DNA of 64,000 nucleotides from Lysobacterales bacterium (lineage in GTDB: Bacteria > Pseudomonadota > Gammaproteobacteria > Xanthomonadales > Xanthomonadaceae), in assembly GCA_015655355.1 (NCBI GenBank), contig JAATFG010000017.1:19054-83053 (forward strand). The letters are read 5' to 3'. Positions 1 to 11,965 of the stretch are shown here, in pieces (position 1 is the stretch's first letter; every line of letters begins with the position of its first letter). Below the pieces are notes generated by a model. It saw only the letters and a list, made by a program, of their open reading frames with translations. It searched no databases and was not told where the DNA came from. The translations under genes and the position numbers were made by a program.

Positions 1-560
1 TGCGCCGGCACGTTGCCGAGGTGCTTCGCCGTCACCCACACCTGGCCGATGATCTCGGCGGTGGTGAGGTTGCGATTGAAGCCCTGCGTGGCGGTCGAGC
101 AGAACGAGCAATTCAGCCCGCAGCCGACCTGCGAGGACACGCACAGCGTGCCGCGGCCCTTGTCCGGGATGTACACGGTTTCCACCGCGTTCTTGCCGTC
201 CACGCCCATGCCCAGCAGCCATTTGTGGGTGCCGTCGCTAGATGGCTTGTCGAACACGACGTTGGGCACGACGACTTCGGCGTGTTCCTGCAGCTTGGCG
301 CGCAGGTTCTTGCCGAGGTCGGTCATCCCGTCGAAATCGGTGACGTAGCGGTGGTGGATCCACTTCATCACCTGGTGCGCGCGGAATTTCTGCTCGCCCA
401 GTTTCCCGACGAAGAACTGCTCCATGCCCGCGCGATCGAGATCGAGCAGGTTCTGCTTGCGCGCAGACGCAGCCACGACGGGCAACGGCGCGATGTCCGT
501 TGCCAGCTTCAGCGGAATCGGCGAAGCCGTCTGCTGCGGGTTGTCGTCGTGGCTGCTCAT
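1..560 (-). CDS. rlmN: RlmN 23S rRNA/tRNA (adenine-C2)-methyltransferase, N-terminal part
   Basis: Radical-SAM methyltransferase that methylates C2 of an adenosine in 23S rRNA and in some tRNAs. I translated it from the minus strand, because the ORF track shows only shadow frames here. About 186 residues are present and the rest lies beyond the window start. The 4Fe-4S motif CGLNCSFC (CxxxCxxC, Cys147/151/154) is visible, preceded by a typical RlmN N-terminal domain with [12 protein letters not shown]. The ATG start sits 10 nt after the ndk stop, so ndk and rlmN probably form one minus-strand transcript. The C-terminal catalytic cysteine cannot be seen. Family assignment is secure. Confidence 0.93.
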   Translation of the reverse strand, partial: MSSHDDNPQQTASPIPLKLATDIAPLPVVAASARKQNLLDLDRAGMEQFFVGKLGEQKFRAHQVMKWIHHRYVTDFDGMTDLGKNLRAKLQEHAEVVVPNVVFDKPSSDGTHKWLLGMGVDGKNAVETVYIPDKGRGTLCVSSQVGCGLNCSFCSTATQGFNRNLTTAEIIGQVWVTAKHLGNVPA

Positions 561-569
561 GGCGTCAGC

Positions 570-995
570 TTAGCGCGAGAAGATTTCGGTCGCTGCGAAG
601 AAGTACGCGATTTCGATGTTCGCGTTCTCCACCGAGTCCGAACCGTGCGCGGCATTGGCGTCGATGCTGTCGGCGAAGTCGGCGCGGATGGTGCCCGGCG
701 CGGCATCCTTCGGGTTGGTGGCACCGAGGATTTCGCGGTGCTTGAGCACGGCGTTGTCGCCTTCCAGCACCTGGATCGCAACCGGGCCGGAGATCATGAA
801 CTCGACCAGTGCGTTGAAGAACGGGCGCTCCTTGTGCACGGCATAGAAGCCTTCGGCTTCGCGGCGCGACAGGTGTTTCATCTTCGAGGCGACGATCTTC
901 AGACCGTTCTTCTCGAAACGGGCGTAGATTTCGCCGATGACGTTCTTGGCCACGGCATCGGGTTTGACGATCGACAGGGTGCGCTCCAGCGCCAT
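570..995 (-). CDS. ndk: Nucleoside diphosphate kinase
   Basis: Transfers the gamma phosphate from ATP to NDPs through a phospho-histidine and so balances NTP and dNTP pools. The protein is 141 aa, the usual bacterial length. It starts [15 protein letters not shown] and carries the active-site segment NAAHGSDS, with His117 as the expected phosphorylated residue. The track ORF starts about 50 residues further upstream, but the ATG at 995 has a GGAGAA ribosome site 8 nt ahead and matches family N-termini. It precedes rlmN, and its leader contains a terminator-like hairpin (listed separately). Confidence 0.97.
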   Translation of the reverse strand: MALERTLSIVKPDAVAKNVIGEIYARFEKNGLKIVASKMKHLSRREAEGFYAVHKERPFFNALVEFMISGPVAIQVLEGDNAVLKHREILGATNPKDAAPGTIRADFADSIDANAAHGSDSVENANIEIAYFFAATEIFSR

Positions 996-1029
996 GAGGG
1001 TTCTCCGAAGGGATTGAAGGAACGAATGC

Positions 1030-1053
1030 AAAAAACCCGCGTTGAAACGCGGG
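1030..1053 (-). terminator. Terminator-like hairpin in the ndk leader (possible attenuator)
   Basis: Read on the minus strand, CCCGCGTT-TC-AACGCGGG is followed at once by six T residues, the classic intrinsic-terminator layout. It lies about 35 nt upstream of the ndk ATG and about 20–45 nt downstream of a good sigma70-type promoter. It therefore stands between promoter and gene, not after a gene. No minus-strand gene upstream would need terminating, since the neighbour is the divergent tetR. Confidence 0.75.
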
Positions 1054-1076
1054 CTTAGGCGATTTTGGTGGGGCGG

Positions 1077-1105
1077 ATTGTACCCGTGGCCGGCGTGATT
1101 GTCGA
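1077..1105 (-). promoter_or_regulatory. Candidate ndk promoter
   Basis: The minus strand has TCGACA (5/6 match to the -35 consensus), a 17-bp spacer, then TACAAT (5/6 match to -10). The predicted start is near 1070, giving an ndk leader of about 75 nt that includes the hairpin at 1030–1053. Confidence 0.6.
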
Positions 1106-1162
1106 AGGCTTCCGCCGGTATCCACTTTCCGCCACTCGACAAATCCGCAAACCCGGCGCATT

Positions 1163-1180
1163 ATCAAACAAGCGTTTGAT
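1163..1180. promoter_or_regulatory. PsrA-type operator palindrome
   Basis: ATCAAAC-AAGC-GTTTGAT is a perfect 7-bp inverted repeat with a 4-bp spacer. It matches the form reported for PsrA-type fatty-acid regulators (GAAAC/CAAAC, N4, GTTTC/GTTTG). It lies 36 bp upstream of the tetR start and between divergent ndk and tetR, so autoregulation of the tetR–fadBA operon is the simplest reading. Confidence 0.75.
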
Positions 1181-1215
1181 TCAGGCCTGCCTGCCTCCAT
1201 GACGAATCCTGCCCG

Positions 1216-1827
1216 ATGAACAGCACCGCCCATTTCTCGACCAAGGACCGCATCCTCACCGCGGCCGAGGAGCTGTTCGCCCTGCACGGCTTCGCCGGCA
1301 CCTCGCTGCGCCAGGTGACCAGCAAGGCCGACGTCAACATCGCCGCGGTCAACTACCACTTCGGCAGCAAGGACAACCTGGTCAACGAAGTCTTTCGCCG
1401 GCGCATGGATGAAATGTCCAAGGCACGCATCGCGCAACTGCGAAACGCGCAGCAGAAAGACCCGTGCGACATGCACGCCCTGCTCGCCGCCTTCATCGAG
1501 CCGGCGCTGGCCGTGGTCGAACACAACGGCGCTTTCGTGCGCGTGCTTGCCCGTGCCTACGTCGAAAAGAACGACAAACTGCGCCAGTTCCTGTCCGAGA
1601 ACTACGGCCACGTGCTGCGCGAATTCGCCAAGGCGATCGCGCCGTGCGTGCCACAGCTGAGCAAGGCGCAACTGTATTGGCGGCTGGATTTCACCATCGG
1701 CGCGCTGACCTACACGATGGCCGACTTCGGCACGGTCAAGCGACGCGAAGGCGTCACCGAAGGCGCGCATCGTGAGCGCGCGGCGCAAGAGCTCATCCAA
1801 TTCGCAGAGGCCGGCCTGCGCGCCTGA
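1216..1827 (+). CDS. TetR-family regulator, PsrA-like, of the fad operon
   Basis: DNA-binding repressor likely to respond to long-chain acyl-CoA or fatty acid. At 203 aa it is of normal TetR length. The N-terminal helix-turn-helix region contains GFAGTSLRQVTSKADVNIAA then VNYHFGSKDNL, close to the PsrA signature in Pseudomonas. The C-terminal ligand domain is less conserved. It stands first in tetR–fadB–fadA (65-bp gap to fadB) with a palindromic operator upstream. TetR is certain; the PsrA-like role is inferred from the operator, the HTH sequence and the neighbours. Confidence 0.88.
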   Translation: MNSTAHFSTKDRILTAAEELFALHGFAGTSLRQVTSKADVNIAAVNYHFGSKDNLVNEVFRRRMDEMSKARIAQLRNAQQKDPCDMHALLAAFIEPALAVVEHNGAFVRVLARAYVEKNDKLRQFLSENYGHVLREFAKAIAPCVPQLSKAQLYWRLDFTIGALTYTMADFGTVKRREGVTEGAHRERAAQELIQFAEAGLRA

Positions 1828-1892
1828 ACGAAGTTCCAGTCCAGGCTCAAGAACCGGAAAATTTCCCGTTTCACAACAAAGGGTTGCATGAC

Positions 1893-4265
1893 ATGTCCGA
1901 GAAACTTCTTGTGAGAAAAGTCGCGGTGCTGGGCGCCGGCGTGATGGGGGCGCAGATCGCCGCCCATTTGACCAATGCCGGCGTCGACACCGTCCTGTTC
2001 GATCTTCCTGCGAAGGAAGGCGACCCGAACGGCATCGTGCTCAAGGCCATCGCCAACCTGGGCAAACTCTCGCCGGCGCCGCTGGCGAGCAAGTCGCTGG
2101 CCGAAGCGATCACGCCGGCGAATTACGACGGAGGCGCCGAACTGTTGCAGGGCTGCGACCTGATCATCGAAGCCATCGCCGAACGCATGGACTGGAAGCA
2201 GGACCTGTACAAGAAAATCGCCCCGTTCGTGCCGGCGCATGCGATCCTCGCGTCCAACACCTCGGGCCTGGGCATCAACAAGCTGGCCGAAGTGCTGCCG
2301 GAGGAAATGCGCCACCGCTTCTGCGGCGTGCATTTCTTCAACCCGCCGCGCTACATGCACCTGGCCGAACTGATCCCGGCCACCACCACCGAAACGAAAT
2401 ACCTCGAAGGCCTCGAAACCTTCCTCGTCAGCACGCTCGGCAAGGGCGTGGTGTACGCCAAGGACACGCCGAACTTCATCGGCAACCGCATCGGCGTTTT
2501 CAGCATCCTCGCCACCATCCACCACACCGCCGCGTTCAAGCTCGGCTTCGATGAAGTCGATGCGGTCACCGGCCCGTTGATCGGCCGCCCGAAGTCGGCG
2601 ACCTATCGCACTTCCGATGTCGTTGGTCTGGACACGATGGCCCACGTCATCAAGACCATGGCCGACACCCTGCCGGACGACCCGTGGCATGCCTTCTTCA
2701 AGTCGCCGGCGTGGCTGGATGCGTTGATCGCCAAGGGCGCGCTGGGCCAGAAGACCGGCGCCGGCATCTTCCGCAAGGTCGGCAAGGACATCGTCGTGCT
2801 CGACCTCGACAAGCAGGATTACCGCGCCAGCGACCGCAAGGCCGCCGACGAAGTGGTCGAAATCCTCAGGACGAAAAACCCGGCCGAGAAGTTCGCCAAG
2901 CTGCGCGCCAGCCAGCATCCGCAGGCACAGTTCCTGTGGGCGACGTTCCGTGACCTGTTCCATTACAGCGCGTATCACTTGGCCGACATCGCCGACACCG
3001 CGCGCGACGTCGATTTCGCGATCCGCTGGGGCTACGGCTGGAACCTCGGCCCGTTCGAGACCTGGCAGGCCGCCGGCTGGAAGCAGGTCGCGCAATGGGT
3101 TGCCGAAGACATCGCCGCGGGCAAGGCGATGGTCAACGCGCCGCTGCCGGCGTGGGTCACCGATGGCCGCGATGGCGTGCATGCCGCCGAAGGCTCGTAT
3201 TCACCGGCAAAGAACGCGCTGTTGCCGCGCTCGACGCTGGCCGTGTACCAGCGCCAGCGCTTCCCCGACCCGCTGCTGGGCGAAGTGTTCGCGCAGGGCG
3301 AAACCGTGTTCGAGAACGACGGCATCCGCCTGTGGACGGATGGCGACGACATCGGCGTCATCTCGTTCAAGACCAAGATGAACACCGTCAGCGACGACGT
3401 GCTGAATGGCATCCAGGAAGCCATTTCCATCGCCGAGAAGAAATTCAAGGGCGTGGTGATCTGGCAGACCAAGGAGCCCTTCTCTGCCGGCGCAGATCTG
3501 GCCGCTGCACTGGCCGGTTTGAAGGAAGGCAAGTTCGCCGAATTCGAGGCGATGGTTGCCAACTTCCAGAAGACTTCGCAGCGCATCAAGTATTCGCTGG
3601 TACCGGTGGTTGCGGCAGTGCGCGGCCTCGCCCTTGGCGGCGGTTGCGAATTCCAGATGCACAGCGCCAAGAGCGTCGCTTCGCTGGAAAGCTACATCGG
3701 TCTGGTCGAAGCCGGCGTCGGTTTGCTGCCGGCCGGTGGCGGCCTGAAGGAGCTGGCGGTGCGTGCGTCGCACGCGGCTGGCCCGGGCGGCGACGTGTTC
3801 GCCGAACTGAAGAAGGTGTTCGAGACCATCGCGATGGCGAAAGTGTCCATGTCCGCGCTCGAAGCGAAGGAACTGGGCTTGATGCGCGCTACCGACAAGG
3901 TGGCGTACAACGCGTTCGAGGCACTCTTCATCGCCAAGAACGAAGCGCGCGCGCTGTTCGATTCCGGTTATCGCCCGCCGCTGCCGGCACGCCGCATCCA
4001 GGTGGCCGGCGACGTCGGCATCGCCACCTTCAAGATGATCCTGGTGAACATGCTCGAAGGCCGCTTCATCAGCGAATACGACTACGAAATTGCTTCGCGC
4101 ATCGCCACCGTGTTGTGCGGCGGTGAAGTGGATCGCGGTTCCATCGTCGACGAGGAGTGGCTGCTGACGCTCGAACGCAAGCACTTCGTCGAACTGGCGC
4201 AGCAGAAGAAAACGCAGGATCGCATCGAGCACATGCTCAAGACCGGCAAGCCGCTGCGCAACTAA
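1893..4265 (+). CDS. fadB: 3-hydroxyacyl-CoA dehydrogenase / enoyl-CoA hydratase bifunctional protein
   Basis: Beta-oxidation enzyme that hydrates enoyl-CoA and oxidises 3-hydroxyacyl-CoA with NAD+. The dehydrogenase is N-terminal: NAD-binding GAGVMG at residues 14–19, and the catalytic His in CGVHFFNP. A crotonase-like hydratase follows in the C-terminal third (ALGGGCEFQMHS). This is the reverse of the order in E. coli FadB and resembles FadN-type or multidomain HAD proteins. The track start is a TTG at 1884; I prefer the ATG at 1893, with AAAGGG 9 nt ahead (790 aa). It is followed 25 bp later by the thiolase. Confidence 0.9.
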   Translation: MSEKLLVRKVAVLGAGVMGAQIAAHLTNAGVDTVLFDLPAKEGDPNGIVLKAIANLGKLSPAPLASKSLAEAITPANYDGGAELLQGCDLIIEAIAERMDWKQDLYKKIAPFVPAHAILASNTSGLGINKLAEVLPEEMRHRFCGVHFFNPPRYMHLAELIPATTTETKYLEGLETFLVSTLGKGVVYAKDTPNFIGNRIGVFSILATIHHTAAFKLGFDEVDAVTGPLIGRPKSATYRTSDVVGLDTMAHVIKTMADTLPDDPWHAFFKSPAWLDALIAKGALGQKTGAGIFRKVGKDIVVLDLDKQDYRASDRKAADEVVEILRTKNPAEKFAKLRASQHPQAQFLWATFRDLFHYSAYHLADIADTARDVDFAIRWGYGWNLGPFETWQAAGWKQVAQWVAEDIAAGKAMVNAPLPAWVTDGRDGVHAAEGSYSPAKNALLPRSTLAVYQRQRFPDPLLGEVFAQGETVFENDGIRLWTDGDDIGVISFKTKMNTVSDDVLNGIQEAISIAEKKFKGVVIWQTKEPFSAGADLAAALAGLKEGKFAEFEAMVANFQKTSQRIKYSLVPVVAAVRGLALGGGCEFQMHSAKSVASLESYIGLVEAGVGLLPAGGGLKELAVRASHAAGPGGDVFAELKKVFETIAMAKVSMSALEAKELGLMRATDKVAYNAFEALFIAKNEARALFDSGYRPPLPARRIQVAGDVGIATFKMILVNMLEGRFISEYDYEIASRIATVLCGGEVDRGSIVDEEWLLTLERKHFVELAQQKKTQDRIEHMLKTGKPLRN

Positions 4266-4290
4266 CTGACGATGACATTGGAGAAATGAA

Positions 4291-5499
4291 ATGAGCAAAG
4301 TGATTCAAGACGCCTACATCGTCGCCGCCACCCGCACACCGGTCGGCAAGGCGCCCAAGGGCGTGTTCCGCAACACCCGTCCCGACGAACTGCTGGCGCA
4401 CGTGCTGAAGTCCGTCGTCGCGCAGGCGCCGGGCATCGACCTCGCCCGCATCGACGACGCCATCATCGGCTGCGCGATGCCCGAGGGCGAGCAAGGCATG
4501 AACGTGGCGCGCATCGGCGTGTTGCTGGCCGGCCTGCCGAACAGCGTGGCCGGGCAGACCATCAACCGTTTCTGCTCGTCCGGCTTGCAGGCGGTGGCAT
4601 TGGCGGCGAACGAAATCCGCCTCGGCAATGCCGACCTGATGCTTGCCGGCGGCACCGAATCAATGTCGATGGTGCCGATGATGGGCAACAAGGTGGCGCT
4701 GTCGCCGCAGGTGTTCGCGAAGGACGAGAACGTCGCGATCGCCTACGGCATGGGCATCACCGCCGAGAAGGTCGCCGAGGAATGGAAAGTCTCGCGCGAA
4801 GACCAGGACGCGTTTGCGCTGGCCTCGCACCAGAAGGCGCTGGCTGCGCAGGCCGCCGGTGAATTCGCGCAGGAAATCAGCCCATACGAAGTGATTTCGC
4901 GCATTCCCGACCTCGCCGGAAACACGATCCAGTTGCGCAAGAAGCTGATCGCCGCCGACGAAGGCCCGCGCGCCGACACCTCGCTGGAAGGTCTGGCCAA
5001 GCTGCGCACGGTGTTCCGCAACCCGCAGTTCGGCGGCAGCGTCACTGCGGGCACTTCGTCGCAGATGAGCGACGGCGCCGGTGCGGTGCTGCTGGCATCG
5101 GAAGCGGCGATCAAGCAATACGGCCTGACGCCGCTGGCGCGCTTCGTGTCGTTCTCGGTCGCCGGCGTGCGCCCGGAAGTGATGGGCATCGGCCCGATCG
5201 CGGCGATTCCGAAGGCGCTCAAGCAAGCCGGTTTGACCAAGGATCAGCTCGACTGGATCGAACTCAACGAAGCCTTCGCCGCGCAGTCGCTGGCGGTGAT
5301 CCGCGACAGCGAACTCGATCCTAGCAAGGTCAATCCGCTCGGCGGTGCGATCGCACTCGGCCACCCACTCGGCGCGACCGGCGCGATCCGCACCGCGACG
5401 ATCGTCCACGGCCTGCGCCGCCACCAGAAGAAGTACGGCATGGTGACGATGTGCATCGGCACCGGCATGGGCGCAGCGGGCATCTTCGAGTCGCTTTGA
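4291..5499 (+). CDS. fadA: Acetyl-CoA C-acyltransferase (thiolase)
   Basis: Cleaves 3-ketoacyl-CoA with CoA, the last step of beta-oxidation. At 402 aa it has all three catalytic sites: nucleophile Cys95 in NRFCSSGLQ, His358 in GHPLGATG and Cys388 in CIGTGMG. GGAGAA stands just ahead of the ATG. It follows the dehydrogenase/hydratase and is closed by a strong terminator, so tetR–fadB–fadA is a complete unit. Specificity for degradative rather than biosynthetic thiolysis is inferred from context. Confidence 0.93.
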   Translation: MSKVIQDAYIVAATRTPVGKAPKGVFRNTRPDELLAHVLKSVVAQAPGIDLARIDDAIIGCAMPEGEQGMNVARIGVLLAGLPNSVAGQTINRFCSSGLQAVALAANEIRLGNADLMLAGGTESMSMVPMMGNKVALSPQVFAKDENVAIAYGMGITAEKVAEEWKVSREDQDAFALASHQKALAAQAAGEFAQEISPYEVISRIPDLAGNTIQLRKKLIAADEGPRADTSLEGLAKLRTVFRNPQFGGSVTAGTSSQMSDGAGAVLLASEAAIKQYGLTPLARFVSFSVAGVRPEVMGIGPIAAIPKALKQAGLTKDQLDWIELNEAFAAQSLAVIRDSELDPSKVNPLGGAIALGHPLGATGAIRTATIVHGLRRHQKKYGMVTMCIGTGMGAAGIFESL

Positions 5500-5518
5500 T
5501 TCGCTTCATGCAGCAAAG

Positions 5519-5547
5519 AAAAAGGCCGCGAAATCCGCGGCCTTTTT
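5519..5547. terminator. Bidirectional terminator after fadA
   Basis: AAAAAGGCCGCG-AAATC-CGCGGCCTTTTT: a 7-bp GC stem with A/T flanks giving a U-tract on both strands. It sits between fadA (+) and the convergent lipoprotein gene (-). Confidence 0.92.
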
Positions 5548-5563
5548 CTATTCTCACTTGAGC

Positions 5564-6043
5564 TTAATTCCCACGAGCACCGCTCCAATTTCGCCAATTC
5601 GATTGTGGCTGGCTTGTCACTGGTTGCTGTTGTGCTGGCGTATTTTCAGGTTGTATTACGGATTGCTGCGAAGGCAAAGACACAGGGTCTTGCTGGGTTG
5701 GATCGGTCGAGCATTGCTTCGCTTCGAGTATTTTCTTGACAGCCTCTTTTTCGCCCCTAACTTCTGCAAGTTGGTCTTCTACTGCGCGGTTCGGGCGGCC
5801 GCCATATGAAATCCAAAATGCCTGCACCTTGCCGGTATGGTGTCGCTGATCTTCAGCTGTAGCCAACTGACTTTCTCCTCTGACCAGATCGTTCAACTCG
5901 GCAACAAGCTGACCACAGGAATATTGTGCGTACTTCGAGATGGGCACATATGTTGCAGTGATTTTTGACGACTTCGGCGGCACGTCAAAACAACCTGCCA
6001 ACAACACACACGACACGGCCAAGACCGCAACGCGAATCTTCAT
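5564..6043 (-). CDS. Small lipoprotein of unknown function
   Basis: 159 aa with a lipoprotein signal: a hydrophobic segment, then LLAGC with Cys18 as the lipidation site. The mature part is hydrophilic, with a predicted helical middle (charged, EVRGEKEAVKKILEAK) and a Gln/Pro/Ser-rich tail. I recognise no domain. The stretch is visibly less GC-rich than its neighbours, so recent acquisition is possible. It is convergent with fadA and lies 74 bp downstream of ftsK on the same strand. It may be outer-membrane anchored; no function is assigned. Confidence 0.75.
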   Translation of the reverse strand: MKIRVAVLAVSCVLLAGCFDVPPKSSKITATYVPISKYAQYSCGQLVAELNDLVRGESQLATAEDQRHHTGKVQAFWISYGGRPNRAVEDQLAEVRGEKEAVKKILEAKQCSTDPTQQDPVSLPSQQSVIQPENTPAQQQPVTSQPQSNWRNWSGARGN

Positions 6044-6117
6044 ATCCTCGTCCTTATGGATTTCCCCGAGCCTTGATTATGGCGAGAAAACCGCCATGCG
6101 CAAATCGGGAGACTTGA

Positions 6118-8475
<2,358 letters not shown>

Positions 8476-8520
8476 GGGTTGACTTGACCTGAAAAAGTGC
8501 CTGTTAGTAATTGATAATAA

Positions 8521-9611
<1,091 letters not shown>

Positions 9612-9612
<1 letters not shown>

Positions 9613-10778
9613 TGGCAACGCTGCGCGCTCATCATTCGCTCATGGAAATCCCGGCCGAAAGCTGGGATTCTCTTTGTATGGCGGCAGGGCGTGACGGCCG
9701 CAATCCCTTCGTCGCCCATGCCTTTCTTGCCGGCCTGGAACAGACCGGCTGCATTCGCGAAGAATGGGGCTGGACGCCGCATCACCTGGCGCTGTGGCAA
9801 GGCGATGAACTGGTCGCAGCCGCTCCGGCTTACCTCAAGGGCAATTCGCACGGCGAGTTCGTGTTCGATCACGCCTGGGCGCATGCGTACGCGCGCGCAG
9901 GGCTGGAGTATTTCCCGAAGCTGCTGATCGCCTCGCCCTACTCGCCGGTCACCGGACCGCGCCTGCCGGCGAAGGACAAGACCGCGCGGAACGCGCTGCT
10001 CGGCGCCATCGCAGAACATGCTTGCGAATTCGGCTTGTCGTCAGTGCACGTCAACTTCCACCTCGAAGACGAAGACTCCGCGTTCGACGCGGACGAGTTC
10101 GACAAAGTCTGGCTGCCCCGCAGCGACGTGCAATACCACTGGCGCAACGACGCCGGTTGGCGGGACTTCGACGGTTTCCTCGCCGCGCTCGACCACAAGC
10201 ATCGCAAGAACATCAGGCAGGAGCGCGCGAAAGTGGCGAAAGCCGGCATCACGTTCCGCGTGCTGCACGGCGACGAGGCCAGCGACGACGATCTGGCCGC
10301 GATGTTCGAGTTCTACCTGCAGACCTTCATGGAGCACGGCAATTCGCCGGCGCTTACCCTGGATTTCCTGCGCCACCTGGCCCGGGAAATGCCGCGCAAT
10401 CTGGTGATTTTCCTCGCCGACCTGGCCGCTGAACCGATCGCCGGCGCATTGTGCCTGCGCGGCGGCGACACGCTGTACGGCCGCTACTGGGGCGCGCACG
10501 CGAACGTGTCCGGCCTGCATTTCGAGGCTTGCTATTACCAGGGCATCGAATATTGCCTGCGCGAAGGCCTGCACGTATTCGAGCCGGGCGCACAAGGCGA
10601 GCACAAGATCGCGCGCGGCTTCCTGCCGGCGCCGGTGCGCAGCCGGCACTGGATCGCCGACGCGCAATTCCGCGACGCACTGCGCCGCTGGTGCGAAGAG
10701 GAAACGCGCTCGGTGCATGGCTACGCGCGTTCGCTGCTCGCCCATTCGCCGTATCGCGCCGCGCCAACCGGGAAATGA
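9612..10778 (+). CDS. GNAT/FemAB-like acyltransferase (DUF482 family)
   Basis: 388 aa from the ATG at 9612, which overlaps the trxB stop by 1 nt. The sequence looks like the proteobacterial family annotated as peptidoglycan-biosynthesis-like GNAT (DUF482): N-terminal SLMEIPAESWD, a central KHRKNIRQERAKV segment, and C-terminal FEPGAQGEHKIARGFLP. Substrate is unknown in this family; related Fem proteins add amino acids from aminoacyl-tRNA. Its position just before aat, another aminoacyl-tRNA-using transferase, is suggestive but not proof. No signal peptide, so probably cytosolic. Confidence 0.8.
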
Positions 10779-10844
10779 CCTGCCGGTGATGACGAGCGGG
10801 TCGCAACGCGTGGTTGCAGTGAACGATTACCTACAATCATCCGC

Positions 10845-11624
10845 ATGCGACATTCACCATTCCTGCTGCCATCCGAACCCGATGCGCCGTTTCCGCCCGC
10901 ATCATTGGCGCTGCGCGAGCCGGACGGCCTGCTCGCCATCGGCGGCGACCTGAGCGTGCCGCGCCTGCTCAACGCGTACCGCAACGGGATTTTCCCGTGG
11001 TACTCGCAAGGCCAGCCGATCCTGTGGTGGTCGCCGGACCCGCGTTGCGTGTTCCGCACCGACGGCGTGCACCTGTCGGCGAAATTCCGCCGCCAATTGC
11101 GCCACTCGAACTGGACCGTCCGCGCCGATACCTGTTTCGCCCAGGTCATCGCCGCCTGCGCCAGCGTGCCGCGGGTCGGCCAGGAGGGCACCTGGATCAC
11201 CGCCGAGATGCAGGCGGCCTACAACGCACTGCACCGGCTCGGCCATGCGCATTCGGTCGAAGTGTTCGACGCAGGCGCGCTGGTCGGCGGCCTCTACGGC
11301 GTGGCGATCGGCCGGATGTTCTTCGGCGAATCGATGTTCTCGGCCCGCTCCGGCGGCTCGAAACTGGCCTTGGCCGCGCTGGCCCGGACCTTGCACGGCT
11401 GGGGCTGGCCATTGATCGACGCCCAGGTCGCCAACGACCACACCCTGGGCCTCGGCGCACAGTTGTGGCCGCGCCGCGAATTCCTGCACCGGATTTCCGA
11501 CCAGACCGCGTTGCCGGAACCGCCCGAGGCGTGGACGGCGCGGTTCGGGGAAATCCCGGCCGATGACCTGTCTGCGCCGGAACAGTTCCGTCGCCGGACA
11601 CACGGTTTTGCGCCGAGTGCCTGA
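10845..11624 (+). CDS. aat: Leucyl/phenylalanyl-tRNA–protein transferase
   Basis: Adds Leu or Phe from tRNA to N-terminal Lys/Arg of proteins, creating N-degrons for ClpS–ClpAP. At 259 aa it starts with the typical FPPASLALREPDGLLAIGGD, followed by YRNGIFPWY and WWSPDPR, all hallmark segments, and FFGESMFS later. clpS and clpA lie about 3 kb away on the opposite strand, so the N-end-rule genes are clustered here. Confidence 0.96.
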   Translation: MRHSPFLLPSEPDAPFPPASLALREPDGLLAIGGDLSVPRLLNAYRNGIFPWYSQGQPILWWSPDPRCVFRTDGVHLSAKFRRQLRHSNWTVRADTCFAQVIAACASVPRVGQEGTWITAEMQAAYNALHRLGHAHSVEVFDAGALVGGLYGVAIGRMFFGESMFSARSGGSKLALAALARTLHGWGWPLIDAQVANDHTLGLGAQLWPRREFLHRISDQTALPEPPEAWTARFGEIPADDLSAPEQFRRRTHGFAPSA

Positions 11625-11636
11625 TGCGCGTACAAT
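11608..11636 (+). promoter_or_regulatory. Candidate infA promoter
   Basis: TTGCGC, a 17-bp spacer and TACAAT (5/6 to -10). The -35 lies inside the end of aat. Predicted leader is about 45 nt. The -35 is weak (3/6), so this is tentative. Confidence 0.45.
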
Positions 11637-11687
11637 GGCCGGCTTTAGCGGCTTGCGCCGCCCCCTTGCGCCCTCCAGCAGAGACAC

Positions 11688-11906
11688 ATGTCGAAAGACG
11701 ACTCCATCGAATTTGAAGGCTCCGTCACCGAGACGCTGCCCAACACCATGTTCCGGGTGAAACTGGAAAATGGCCACGAGATCATCGCCCACATCTCCGG
11801 GCGCATGCGCAAGAACTACATCCGCATCCTCACCGGCGACAAGGTCAAGGTCGAAATGACGCCCTACGACCTGACCAAGGGCCGCATCACCTATCGCATG
11901 AGGTGA
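11688..11906 (+). CDS. infA: Translation initiation factor IF-1
   Basis: 72-aa single OB-fold protein that binds the ribosomal A site during initiation. The sequence [19 protein letters not shown]…FRVKLENGH…[10 protein letters not shown] is nearly invariant in the family, and the length is exactly typical. It is followed by a strong terminator shared with the convergent clpA. Confidence 0.98.
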   Translation: MSKDDSIEFEGSVTETLPNTMFRVKLENGHEIIAHISGRMRKNYIRILTGDKVKVEMTPYDLTKGRITYRMR

Positions 11907-11925
11907 TACGCGCCTGCGGTGCATG

Positions 11926-11952
11926 AAAAAAGCGGCCAATGGCCGCTTTTTT
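11926..11952. terminator. Bidirectional terminator between infA and clpA
   Basis: AAAAAAGCGGCC-AAT-GGCCGCTTTTTT: an almost perfect palindrome with A and T tracts, so it can end transcripts from both convergent genes. Confidence 0.93.
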
Positions 11953-11965
11953 CGTTGGTGGGGAT

